Source: Acididesulfobacillus acetoxydans
GTDB lineage: Bacteria; Bacillota; Desulfitobacteriia; Desulfitobacteriales; Desulfitobacteriaceae
NCBI RefSeq assembly: GCF_900016645.1
Contig: NZ_CDGJ01000005.1
Reading direction: 5' to 3' (one strand)
Length of the DNA stretch: 64,000 nt
Position 1 is the first letter of the stretch, and each line of letters begins with the position of its first letter. Under the pieces are notes generated by a model. The model saw nothing but the letters and a program-made list of their open reading frames with translations, made no database searches and had not been told where the DNA came from. Position numbers and translations under genes: made by a program. This document shows, piece after piece, positions 21,741-30,152 of this stretch.

Positions 21741-22292
21741 TCAATTCCTTTCCCTTTTAGCCGTCAGCAAGTATTCACCGAGCGGGACGTATTTTCGCCG
21801 CCCCCGCTCCACCACACTTTCCATCAATGCAAACCCCCGCACCTCGTCGGTTCTAATCGGCACGTCCCTAACCCGTTGCGCGTCAAATCCCCGGATTCCC
21901 CCGCTGGCCAAAGTTATGTGAGGGCGATACGGCCGACCCTCAGGCGGATATCCTTGTTGGGCCAAGGCCCGATCCAGCCGGCGCTGCAGTTGCACCAGGC
22001 CGGTGCTCTGCACACCCGCCCACAAAATCCGGGGCCTTTGCAAATTGGGAAAGACCCCGAAACCCCCCAGCCGGACCGTAAAGGGCACGCCCGACTCCGC
22101 CGTCACCGCCAAAGCTTGTCCGATGCCCGCCACTGCTTGGGGGCTGACCTCCCCCAGGAACTTCAGAGTCAGGTGTAGATTGTCTCCGGCCCGCCAATAC
22201 CCCTCGACGCCCTCATTGCGGAGAATTCGCTGCCAGGTAAGCAGTTCGCTCAGCGTTTCTTGGCTCCAATTGATCGCGACAAAGACTCTCAT
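21741..22292 (-). CDS. thpR: RNA 2',3'-cyclic phosphodiesterase (2H family)
   Basis: A 183-residue protein with both H-x-T/S-x signature motifs of the 2H phosphoesterases: HLTLKFLGE near residue 40 and HITLASGG near residue 128, spaced as in ThpR/LigT. It opens 2',3'-cyclic phosphate ends of RNA to 2'-phosphates. The start FVAINWS is the usual N-terminus of the family. It is separated from the downstream GNAT gene by 4 bp and is probably co-transcribed with it. Confidence 0.93.
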   Translation of the reverse strand: MRVFVAINWSQETLSELLTWQRILRNEGVEGYWRAGDNLHLTLKFLGEVSPQAVAGIGQALAVTAESGVPFTVRLGGFGVFPNLQRPRILWAGVQSTGLVQLQRRLDRALAQQGYPPEGRPYRPHITLASGGIRGFDAQRVRDVPIRTDEVRGFALMESVVERGRRKYVPLGEYLLTAKRERN

Positions 22293-22693
22293 AGCTCATC
22301 CTCCGCATCGATTATATTTAGGGCGCCGTCCCCTTCGCGGCTCCAGGGCCTCCTACCGGCCAGGCCCTTTCCTTCGCCCTTTCCTTCGCCCTTTCCTTCG
22401 ACATCTTCTCTCCTAATTCCTGCCTCACCCTTCAGGGAGACTGCAAAGTCATTCCATAAGCCGATCTATCCGACTTGACGCACCGTTTTAAGCCTGTCCG
22501 GCGAATAAATCCGACTTTGACGAGACTCTGCCCCACCCTTCCCATTCGTCTTCTTTCCGGGTTCGATCCGCTCGCTTTATTCTTGCACCTGGCCGGCTCT
22601 TTCTATGCCAAACCCTGTCTTGACTTTTGAGACCCCGGCGCCAAGAAAGGACTTGAAAAGTCTCCTCGCAGCCCAACCGCCCCCTACCGGGAT
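22293..22693. other. Intergenic region with a 12-bp triplication
   Basis: About 400 bp. CCCTTTCCTTCG occurs three times in perfect tandem (22365-22400). The promoter of thpR should lie here; no terminator for the 22694 gene is obvious. No gene seen. Confidence 0.5.
22365..22400. repeat. 12-bp tandem repeat, three copies
   Basis: CCCTTTCCTTCG at 22365, 22377 and 22389, identical copies, about 75 bp upstream of the thpR start. Confidence 0.9.
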
Positions 22694-23908
22694 TCAAGGA
22701 GAAAAACTTCCGCTCAAATTCTCCAGCCGTTCCTTCTGCCAGCCTTCGGGCAGGACCCAGATAGGAAACTGCTCGGGAGCCTTAAGCCAACAATGCCAAC
22801 GACGCAAGTCCTGTTCCCATTCCGGCAAGGTCAGCCACTGGACGCGCCCGTCCCACTCCAACCGTCGCCCCTCATCATCCGTTACAGCGGACAGCAACGC
22901 GCTTTTCTCTAAAACAGCGGCGAGGATCAAACTTAGGCTCGCCTCTGACATCGGTCTCTCCAGCACCGGCAAGACGATGCTCATCTGTCCGTCGGCCGCA
23001 AAATAATGCCACTGCCCGAGCACGGTCACCCAGTTATGCCCCCGCTCCGCCGGAAGCCAAGGCCATTCCCAGGCCTTCCCCCAAAGCGTGGAGACGACCC
23101 CCGCGCTCTGGTACAGCCAAAAACCGAGCAGGTCCCGTGCTTTCAGCAGCCCGCGCTCCTCTAACCCCCTCAGCTGAATTATGATTTTATCGACCGACTG
23201 GCGGAATTCCCGGTTAAGATGGCCCGAAGCTTCGACCCAGCCCGCTTTCTGCCACAATCCCATCAACTCGGGATCCTTTTCCCATTTTGCTTTCGTCCCC
23301 AATTCAAACTTCTTTCCCCTGCGCACAATCTCGGCAATCTCCAGGTGACCCCACAGGAATGCGATCTGCTGGGCTTTCAACACGCAGCGGATCCCTTCGA
23401 TCCCGGCAAAATAGTCCCGGACAACCTCCAACTGCTGGCGAGCCACCGGATTGAGCCCCTGCCCCCAGGTCCTCCAAGTGGGGCGCAGTTCACCCAGAGT
23501 GGGATAATCGCTCCCGCCTGTCCGTTGCTCCGGCACCAGATACAAACTGGGGGTCAGTCTCTCCCGCCAGTAAACCGCCCTGGCATTCAGCACTCCCCCG
23601 ATTTTTCCCATCGCCTCCAGGAAGAACGGCGAAAAATCCGGCGCCACAAAGTAGATCACGGTTTTGGCCCCGTTACTCAAGCGATTTCCCCACATCACGC
23701 CGGCCAACAAGAGTTCCTCTTCCCGGGGAATGGCGGCACTGGCTACGATACCGACGCGCAAAGCCGTTTCTCCCGCTTGAAAATAGGCGAACTTGTTCGG
23801 CAGATGCCAAGCCTTCTTTTTCTCTGACGGGCACTCCTGCCAGTTCCTCGCTACAAAAAGATCCGCGTGCTCGTCCCACGTTTGACCCCAGTCACTGTTC
23901 ACAGGCAT
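22694..23908 (-). CDS. Conserved hypothetical protein, 404 aa
   Basis: A soluble protein of 404 residues, rich in tryptophan (about 20), with no membrane segment or signal. Residues 35-125 (AYFQAGETALRVGIVASAAIP, GAKTVIYFVAPDFSPFFLEAMGKIGGVLNARAVYWRERL) look like a Rossmann-like or nuclease-like alpha/beta domain; 160-260 are helical with a basic patch (IVRRGKKFELGTKAKWEKD); the C-terminal third is again alpha/beta. I do not recognise the family, although the sequence looks well conserved and not degenerate. GGGGGAGGA precedes the ATG. It stands alone between thpR and the reductase operon. Confidence 0.75.
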   Translation of the reverse strand: MPVNSDWGQTWDEHADLFVARNWQECPSEKKKAWHLPNKFAYFQAGETALRVGIVASAAIPREEELLLAGVMWGNRLSNGAKTVIYFVAPDFSPFFLEAMGKIGGVLNARAVYWRERLTPSLYLVPEQRTGGSDYPTLGELRPTWRTWGQGLNPVARQQLEVVRDYFAGIEGIRCVLKAQQIAFLWGHLEIAEIVRRGKKFELGTKAKWEKDPELMGLWQKAGWVEASGHLNREFRQSVDKIIIQLRGLEERGLLKARDLLGFWLYQSAGVVSTLWGKAWEWPWLPAERGHNWVTVLGQWHYFAADGQMSIVLPVLERPMSEASLSLILAAVLEKSALLSAVTDDEGRRLEWDGRVQWLTLPEWEQDLRRWHCWLKAPEQFPIWVLPEGWQKERLENLSGSFSP

Positions 23909-23969
23909 CCTCCCCCAGCGTTATTCATATACATGTTTACGCTTCCGGGAAAGGCAAAATACCTATAAA

Positions 23970-24000
23970 TACCAAAAAGACCCCGAAAATCGAGGTCTTC
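23970..24000 (-). terminator. Terminator of the reductase operon
   Basis: On the minus strand AAGACC-tcgattttcgg-GGTCTT is followed by a T-rich stretch (TTTTTGG). A second, stronger GC hairpin TGTGGTGCCGGC / GCCGGCGCCACA lies between it and the operon end (24035-24067). Confidence 0.7.
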
Positions 24001-24120
24001 CCGGCCGGGGCAAAGATTATGGCGCACCAAGAATTGTGGTGCCGGCGAGGCCTTTGCCGGCGCCACAGCGACCCCGCCGCCCAGCCCCGACCCGTTAAAC
24101 AGTGGCAGGGCCGGTTCGCC

Positions 24121-25044
24121 TTACTTAAACAGCTGCCCCGCATAGACGACGAAACAACGCAGGGCCAGGCCCCCGATCACGACCAGGCTGCAGGAGGGCA
24201 ACACTAAGTTCTTATGCCGGGAAACTCCGTAGAGCGAAAGCAGCAGAGGCAATATCAAACCAATCATCACAACACCCAGCCAGAACAAGGCCGCTAAGTT
24301 CCCGCTGAAAAACACGGCCCGCACAGAAGCGTAGAGAACCGCCACGAGCAGTATTTCGATCACAATGAGAACTATGTCTATTTTCTTGTACACGGTCAAA
24401 TCGTCACACGTGCCCGCTCCGAGCAAGGTTGCCGCCAGTCCGGTGGAGAGAGCGGAAACCAGGAACAAAAAAGGCAGGAAAGGCACTCCGGCTATTCCCG
24501 GCAGGTGAGTGCTCCAGAAGACATTGGTAGAGACCGCCGACAGCAAAAAGCCGGTGTATGTCGCGGTGCCCAAGGCAAACAGCGCGCCCAAGAAGGCAAC
24601 TATACCGCGTCCTCCCACTGTCCCGGCGGCCTTAGTTGCGGCCGTCTCGTTCGCAGCCCTGCCCACTCTGACTTGAACCTTGCTGCCAACCTTGACGGAG
24701 GTCCAAACCAGATAGGCGTACAGCAAAGAGAGGACGGTGAAGATCGAGATGATAAATACCCCGATAGACATGACAGAGCCGAAATTAACGTTGAAAATAA
24801 GTTTCCAAAAACTCAACGGACGGCCCAAATCGAAGACCAAAAGTCCCAGCCCAACGATGATTGCCACCGGCGCGAGGAAAGCTCCGGAACGAATGACTCT
24901 CGCTTGGCCGTTCTTCTTAAATAAATCGGTCAGAGAGGCCGTCAAGAAAGCTCCTCCGGCAATGCCTGCCAAGAAAAGATAAACGGCAATCAGCCAGCCC
25001 CAAATCACCGGGTTCGCGGCACCGGCACCCCAAGTTATATCCAT
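24121..25044 (-). CDS. NrfD/PsrC-family membrane subunit of a molybdopterin oxidoreductase
   Basis: A 307-residue polytopic membrane protein with about eight helices (for example WLIAVYLFLAGIAGGAFL at the start, LLYAYLVW, VVMIGLILPLLLSLYGV). The early segment FLAGIAGGAF and the later FDLGRPLSFWKL are typical of NrfD/PsrC proteins, which bind menaquinol and pass electrons to the ferredoxin subunit. It is the last gene of the operon, 2 bp after the iron-sulfur gene. It would anchor the catalytic subunit on the outer side of the cytoplasmic membrane. Confidence 0.9.
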   Translation of the reverse strand: MDITWGAGAANPVIWGWLIAVYLFLAGIAGGAFLTASLTDLFKKNGQARVIRSGAFLAPVAIIVGLGLLVFDLGRPLSFWKLIFNVNFGSVMSIGVFIISIFTVLSLLYAYLVWTSVKVGSKVQVRVGRAANETAATKAAGTVGGRGIVAFLGALFALGTATYTGFLLSAVSTNVFWSTHLPGIAGVPFLPFLFLVSALSTGLAATLLGAGTCDDLTVYKKIDIVLIVIEILLVAVLYASVRAVFFSGNLAALFWLGVVMIGLILPLLLSLYGVSRHKNLVLPSCSLVVIGGLALRCFVVYAGQLFK

Positions 25045-25046
25045 CG

Positions 25047-25616
25047 CTATTTCACTCCTTCGTAGTCATAATGAACACTGGGCCGGGTGCCAAACTGCGC
25101 TTTGCGGACCTCGGTCCGGTGTGTGGCCATGTAGCGGGCCACTTCGCTTTGCGGGTCATTGGCGTCGCCAAACAGCAAAGCCCCCCCGACACAGGTGGTG
25201 ACACAAGCCGGCTTTTCCCCCTTCGTGAGGCGGGTATCATAACAGAACGTGCACTTATCGGCCGTACCCGTGTTCTTGTTGATAAAGCGGGCATCATAGG
25301 GGCAGGCGGTCATGCAATACTTGCAGCCGACGCATTTGTGGCTGTCTATCAAAACCAGACCGTCTTTGTTGTAGTGGGAAGCCGTGGTCGGGCAGACCTT
25401 GACACAGGGTGCGTCTTGGCACATTTGGCAGGCCTGTTTTTCAAAGAACACTTTAACATTGGGATAAGTCCCGCTGGGTCCGATAGCCGGGGACTTCGTG
25501 CGATACTGCCCGTCCGGAACTTTGTTTTCGAATTTGCAAGCCACCGTACAAGCTTGGCAGCCCAGGCACTTCTTCAGCTGTATAACCATGGCGTAGTGTT
25601 TCGCCACTCCATTCAC
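25047..25616 (-). CDS. Four-cluster ferredoxin subunit (PsrB/DmsB-like)
   Basis: A 189-residue protein with cysteine groups for four [4Fe-4S] clusters: KKCLGCQACTVACKFEN, ACQMCQDAPCVKVCPTTA, HKCVGCKYCMTACPYDAR and DKCTFCYDTRLTKGEKPACVTTC. This is the layout of the electron-transfer subunit of DMSO/polysulfide/thiosulfate reductases. It carries electrons between the NrfD-type membrane subunit and the molybdenum subunit. It has no signal peptide of its own and is expected to be exported bound to the TAT-dependent catalytic subunit. Confidence 0.95.
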   Translation of the reverse strand: MNGVAKHYAMVIQLKKCLGCQACTVACKFENKVPDGQYRTKSPAIGPSGTYPNVKVFFEKQACQMCQDAPCVKVCPTTASHYNKDGLVLIDSHKCVGCKYCMTACPYDARFINKNTGTADKCTFCYDTRLTKGEKPACVTTCVGGALLFGDANDPQSEVARYMATHRTEVRKAQFGTRPSVHYDYEGVK

Positions 25617-25639
25617 CCTCTTTTACTTGAAGTTTGGAA

Positions 25640-27886
25640 TCAAGCCTTGCGAACTTTGACAAAGGTCATAGAGGTAATTGAGTTGCCCACAGAACCCAAT
25701 TGATCAGGAATCAGTTTGTTGTCGTTAATCCCTTTGCCAAAGGCACGCGTGAGTTGGGGAGAAATCTGGCCAAAGCCATGGTAGCAGAAAACAGTATCCG
25801 GCCTGATGCCTTCCGTGACGTTGGCCGTCCCCTTATGCTCGTACTTGCCGGCCGAAATGATCAGCGTATCCCCCGTCTTAATGCCAAGCTTAGCCGCGCT
25901 TTGCGCGTTGATCCACAACGTATTCTCCGACATCAGCTCATGCAGTACCGGCACATTGTGCGTTCCGACGTTGGTGTGCACCGCAACCTTTCCTTCAATA
26001 AGGCGAAATTCTCCTTCACCCGGCTGGGGATACGGAACGTAGACCGGCACTCCGGCCCCCGTTGCTTCCTGGACAGCATCCGAGAAAATCTCGATCTTTT
26101 TGCTCTTCGTTGCCAGCAGAGTCAGAGGCGCCTTGGCATCACCGGACCTGACGTAAAAGGGTTTCATGCCGGCCGGCGTCCAGAGACCCTTCTCGGCAAA
26201 AACTTTCCGCGAGATCCCGGTCGGAGCGAGTTGACGTTCCACATAATCATCGATGTCTTTGTAGGGAAAATATTGACCATAGCCCATCTTTTCCCCCAGT
26301 TCCTTATAAATCTGCCAGGCCGGCTTAGTGTCCGCATAGACCGGGTCGACAGCCTGCTGACGCAGGACATATTTGGGAGTGAGGCCGGACATATCAAAAA
26401 CTTGCTCTGTCCGTTCCAAATACGTGCATTCGGGCAGAACGACGTCGGAATTGTAAGCAGTGTCCGACATATAAACATCACAGGTCACGAGAAGGTCCAG
26501 TTTCTTAATAGCCGCCAATGTCTTCTCTGTATCTCCGATACTCATGACCGGATTGAAGCGATGCACCAGCCAAGCTTTGATCGGATAAGGTTTTCCCGTC
26601 AGGATCGTCTCGGTAATCTGACCGACCGCTCCGTCCGCGATAGGCGTTAGCTGGCGGGGCGTACCTTTCTCCCCCGTCCCATCGATTCTTCCTTTTTTCG
26701 GTTTCGGGAAGGGCGGCACTTTGACCGGCCCCAGTTTTTTCGCATAGGCGGCCATGGCCGGAACTTTTTTCAGAGTACCCGCGTCTTTGACCTGGTAATA
26801 ACCCCCGGGAACCTCGAAATTGCCCAGCATCATATTCACGATCATGATCGCGCGGCGCAACTGAAAATCATCTGCGGTAAACGTCGTCCGCCAGCCGTAC
26901 TCAATCAGGGAATGCGGCTTGGCTTGGGCTAATTCCCGCGCCACCCGAATAATCGTATCCTGAGAAATGCCGGTCTCTTCGGCCGCCCAAGCCGGAGTCT
27001 TGTCTTGCACCTGGGCCGCCCACTTATCAAAGCCAACCGTATATTGCTTGATAAATTCTTCGTCATATAACTTCTCGTCGATGAGCACATTGGCCAGCGC
27101 CATAATAAAGGCCAGATCAGTTGCTCCTTTGACAGGAAGCCATTCCCCTTTCGCAGCCAGGACACTGAACCGGGGATCTAAAACGACCATTTTGGTCCCT
27201 TGACTCAGCGCTTTGGCTACGGCTCTGGTCTGGGCGACATGAATTCCTTCAAAGAAGTTCCTGCCTACTACCAGGAGATATTTGGTATTGGCGTAATCGG
27301 CATTGATGGCCGCCGTACCAAAAGTAGTGTTTAAGCCGATAATCCGGGCCATCGGACAGGTCGCTTCGTGTGAGAACAGGTTCGGACTCCCGATGGCCTT
27401 ACCGATCGTCTGAAAAAATACGTCATATGGCCCTATGTGACTGGTCTGAGCCACCGCTTCACCGCCGTATTGCTCCTGCACGGCTTTCAATTTCTGGGCA
27501 ATATACGTATAGGCTTCATCCCAAGAAACTTCCTTGAACTTCCCGCTCCCCCGCTCTCCCGTGCGAATCATGGGTTTCTTGATCCTCTCCGGATCGTACA
27601 GTAAAGACGGTCCGGAGTTGCCCCTGGCGCAAATGACCCCGCCAAAGGCCGAATCGTTCGGGTTGCCGTCAATTTTGACCACTTTCCCGTTTTCGACTTT
27701 TACTGCAATCGGGCATTGGTTACGGCACATTTCACAAGAGGAATACACGGTTTTGCGGGAAACCGGCGCGGCGGCCGCAGCCCGGCGCGGGTTCAGGGCA
27801 GCAGTGGCAGCACCCAAACCGCTCAAAGCCACTAAGGTTCCCCCGGTTCCGTACAGGGCCCCTTTCAGGAATTGCCTGCGTTGCAT
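25640..27886 (-). CDS. Molybdopterin oxidoreductase catalytic subunit, polysulfide/thiosulfate-reductase-like
   Basis: A 748-residue protein. The N-terminus MQRRQFLKGALYGTGG is a TAT signal (RRQFLK), cut after the Ala-rich stretch near 40. The [4Fe-4S] motif is C-x2-C-x3-C (SSCEMCRNQCP) with a fourth Cys in GVICARGNSG; the Mo ligand is probably the Cys in SHEATCPMARIIG, near residue 190, as in PsrA/PhsA. A C-terminal dinucleotide-binding domain (GIKTGDTLIISAGKYEHKG) follows. Psr/Phs enzymes reduce polysulfide or thiosulfate at the outer face of the membrane; arsenate or tetrathionate reductases are related, so the substrate is uncertain. First gene of the three-gene operon. Confidence 0.88.
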   Translation of the reverse strand: MQRRQFLKGALYGTGGTLVALSGLGAATAALNPRRAAAAAPVSRKTVYSSCEMCRNQCPIAVKVENGKVVKIDGNPNDSAFGGVICARGNSGPSLLYDPERIKKPMIRTGERGSGKFKEVSWDEAYTYIAQKLKAVQEQYGGEAVAQTSHIGPYDVFFQTIGKAIGSPNLFSHEATCPMARIIGLNTTFGTAAINADYANTKYLLVVGRNFFEGIHVAQTRAVAKALSQGTKMVVLDPRFSVLAAKGEWLPVKGATDLAFIMALANVLIDEKLYDEEFIKQYTVGFDKWAAQVQDKTPAWAAEETGISQDTIIRVARELAQAKPHSLIEYGWRTTFTADDFQLRRAIMIVNMMLGNFEVPGGYYQVKDAGTLKKVPAMAAYAKKLGPVKVPPFPKPKKGRIDGTGEKGTPRQLTPIADGAVGQITETILTGKPYPIKAWLVHRFNPVMSIGDTEKTLAAIKKLDLLVTCDVYMSDTAYNSDVVLPECTYLERTEQVFDMSGLTPKYVLRQQAVDPVYADTKPAWQIYKELGEKMGYGQYFPYKDIDDYVERQLAPTGISRKVFAEKGLWTPAGMKPFYVRSGDAKAPLTLLATKSKKIEIFSDAVQEATGAGVPVYVPYPQPGEGEFRLIEGKVAVHTNVGTHNVPVLHELMSENTLWINAQSAAKLGIKTGDTLIISAGKYEHKGTANVTEGIRPDTVFCYHGFGQISPQLTRAFGKGINDNKLIPDQLGSVGNSITSMTFVKVRKA

Positions 27887-28186
27887 ATGGTTCTTGCCCC
27901 CTCAAAAATAAAATAACGCTAAAGAGTTCACAATTTCAGTCATAAAGTCGCAGTCATAAAGTCACGGCCAATATTTCGCCGGAGGTGACTGCCCAAATGT
28001 TCCCAAGTAAAGCCTGAGTCAATAAGCCTTGCTCAAGCAAAAGGCACTCGGTAAAATCGAATAACCCCTATTGGTAAGGGAAAGTATTCCTATTCACGAG
28101 CCTGCCCCGACTCCTCCCGGTTCCCGGATTGCGGCGACCTTCTTAATAACGGTCGGACCTTCTTAATAACCGCCCCCTTGGCAACA
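27887..28186. other. Leader/promoter region of the reductase operon
   Basis: Three hundred bases with two tandem duplications: CAGTCATAAAGTC at 27937-27949 and 27951-27963 (14-bp period), and GACCTTCTTAATAAC at 28136-28150 and 28156-28170 (20-bp period). A palindrome TTGCTCAAGCAA lies near 28029. These could be binding sites for a regulator of the operon; no clear -35/-10. Confidence 0.45.
27937..27963. repeat. 14-bp direct repeat upstream of the reductase gene
   Basis: CAGTCATAAAGTC twice, one spacer base between the copies, 51 bp before the start of the catalytic subunit gene. Confidence 0.8.
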
Positions 28187-28756
28187 TCAACACTGACCCA
28201 ATTGCCAAGACGCTAAGAGCTCCGCGGCCTGGCTGTAAACCGGCCGCTCGGATGCTCGGATCTTCGGCAAAATCGCCCGGAGAAAAGGACGCAAGTGACT
28301 TTTCCGGAAACTCCCAACCGCATCCCAGGAACCCCTTCCAGCCAAGCGGGCGAGAAACTCCAATTCTACACCCAGATGGTCCGGCAATTCTCTTTGGTCA
28401 CTCCTGAGCCCGTAACCCAGAGAGAGGTAAAACTTCCTCACCTCTTCCGCTTCGCACCCCAAAACCAGACCGTCCCGGTCTAAGTACACTGAAGCATAGG
28501 GCGGGGCCTCTACGCGGCCCGTTTCGAAGAGTGGAATATATTCTTTCCAGAGGGCATTTTCACGCACTTCTCCAGCCGGAAAAGCCCGGCAGAACTCGCG
28601 CAATTCGCTGAAGACTTTTTCCGAAGACGATATTTCCTGCGCCCAAAGGTCGATCAATTCCTCCAAATGCCGGGCGATGTCCGGCCGTGGCCGTTGAAAA
28701 ATCCCGGCAAAGGAAAGATATAGTTCCTCCGCTGTTTCCTGTTCCACCCGAGACAC
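28187..28756 (-). CDS. TorD/DmsD-family chaperone for the molybdoenzyme
   Basis: A 189-residue all-helical protein of the TorD/NarJ-like family. The segment WKEYIPLFETGRVEAPPYASVYLD corresponds to the E-Y-x-x-L-F and P-P-Y/YASVY features of the group, and LPDHLGVELEFLARL is the family's hallmark P-D-H-x-x-x-E-L-E-F-L box. Such chaperones bind the twin-arginine signal of their partner and hold it until the cofactor is loaded. It precedes the reductase operon by 300 bp on the same strand, so the partner is almost certainly the 25640-27886 protein. Confidence 0.9.
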   Translation of the reverse strand: MSRVEQETAEELYLSFAGIFQRPRPDIARHLEELIDLWAQEISSSEKVFSELREFCRAFPAGEVRENALWKEYIPLFETGRVEAPPYASVYLDRDGLVLGCEAEEVRKFYLSLGYGLRSDQRELPDHLGVELEFLARLAGRGSWDAVGSFRKSHLRPFLRAILPKIRASERPVYSQAAELLASWQLGQC

Positions 28757-28893
28757 CCCCTACCCAAATTTGATACGCTTTCGGCGGCGCTCAACCCGTG
28801 TGACCTGCAGCTTTGATCCTGTCTTTGACCCAGTCTTTGATCCTTCTGCCCCCTTTCACCATTATCTAACAATATTCGACATTGCTGGTCAGA

Positions 28894-28926
28894 GATAGAT
28901 TAGGGATAGATTAGGGATGGATTAGA
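28894..28926. repeat. 11-bp tandem repeat, three copies, between torD-like gene and LysR gene
   Basis: GATAGATTAGG twice exactly and once as GATGGATTAGA. The 11-bp period is close to one helical turn, so a protein could bind the same face three times. It lies in the 370-bp divergent region (28757-29126), which otherwise shows no obvious promoter; it is the natural place for LysR control. Confidence 0.75.
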
Positions 28927-29126
28927 GAATGTTATCTCAAGTATAAGGTTCGATACTATACCGCCCTTTTCCTCTGCTGTGTTTATTTGAAATGTTTATC
29001 TTACTATAACTTATGTTTATGGATCGGATCATAGGTCTCCCTATGCGTTGCCATTTGCCGTTGTGCGCCTTACAATAACATTAGGTTTCTTTTGCTTTTT
29101 GCCTTTGCTTTAAGGTGGGTGTTGAC

Positions 29127-30029
29127 GTGGATAACTTCCAATTAGAGATTTTTTGCGCGGTTACTCGCTTACGAAGTTTTTCCAAAGCGGCTAAGATGCT
29201 GCACATGAGTCAACCGGCCGTGAGTACACACATCAAAAACCTCGAAGAATACTATCGAGGTCAGCTTTTTGAGAGAACACCCCACGGCGTCTGTTTGACA
29301 AAAGCCGGGGAAACCTTTTATGCCTATGCGCAACGCATCATGGATTTGCAAAACGAGATGGAAACGGAACTGGAAAAAGTACTTTTACGGGAGAATAACC
29401 AACTGGTAGTGGGAGCCAGCACATCCATCGGCAACGTGGCATTGCCCTGCAGCATTTACTTCTTCAAAGAACGCTATCCTGAATTGACCGTTCGCTTGGA
29501 CATAGCCAACTCTGTGGAGATTATCCGCAAACTGTACGCGGACGAGGTAGACATTGGGGTGTTGGAAGGAGATGTGGTCATACCGGAACTGGCAGCCATC
29601 CCGGTGACAAGTGACGAACTCGTCCTCATCCTGCCCGCAGATCATCCTTGTCGGGGTGAAAGCCTGAGCCTGGAAGAGTTTCTTCAACTACCCCTGATTC
29701 TGCGTGAGGAAGGATCCGGCTCACGAAGAATACTGGCGAACGTCTTAGAACTTCAGGGGCATTCACTCCCCGAACTGAATGTCGTGACAGAAATGGGCAG
29801 CATCGACGCCATCAAAAACGCAGTGGCCGCGGGACTGGGATCGGCCGTGGTGCCCCGGCTCAGCGTGCGTAAAGAATCGGAAGCCCATACTCTGCGGGTG
29901 TTGACTGTCTCCGGCCTGCCCATGTCCCTCACTTACTATGTCGTCTATCCCGTGCACAAATCTTTGTCGACCGCGGCCAAACGTTTCCTCAGTTTTGTCA
30001 CCGACGCGGATAAGAACTTCCTGTGCTGA
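29127..30029 (+). CDS. LysR-family transcriptional regulator
   Basis: About 300 residues from a GTG at 29127 with AAGGTGGG before it (another GTG lies 12 bp earlier). The N-terminal winged HTH is canonical (DNFQLEIFCAVTRLRSFSKAAKMLHMSQPAVSTHIKNLEEYYRGQLFERT), and the effector domain follows (residues 90-295), with VVGASTSIGNVALPCSIYFFKERYPELTVRL and GLGSAVVPRLSV. It is CysL/CbbR-like in overall form. It is divergent from the torD-reductase cluster and probably regulates it; the signal is unknown. Confidence 0.93.
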   Translation: MDNFQLEIFCAVTRLRSFSKAAKMLHMSQPAVSTHIKNLEEYYRGQLFERTPHGVCLTKAGETFYAYAQRIMDLQNEMETELEKVLLRENNQLVVGASTSIGNVALPCSIYFFKERYPELTVRLDIANSVEIIRKLYADEVDIGVLEGDVVIPELAAIPVTSDELVLILPADHPCRGESLSLEEFLQLPLILREEGSGSRRILANVLELQGHSLPELNVVTEMGSIDAIKNAVAAGLGSAVVPRLSVRKESEAHTLRVLTVSGLPMSLTYYVVYPVHKSLSTAAKRFLSFVTDADKNFLC

Positions 30030-30152
30030 ACTTGGATTCAGAACTTCTTTTACCAATCCTTCGGCGACAACTTCCTTAACCAAGCCTGAGCGGCAGCTTC
30101 CTTCACTAAACCTTAGGAATCCGTATCTTAGCCCAAGCCGATTCTTCAGGCA

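Noticed and set aside
26164..26481. Alternative-frame reading inside the molybdoenzyme gene
   Set aside because: It is out of frame with a clearly conserved protein and has no ribosome site.
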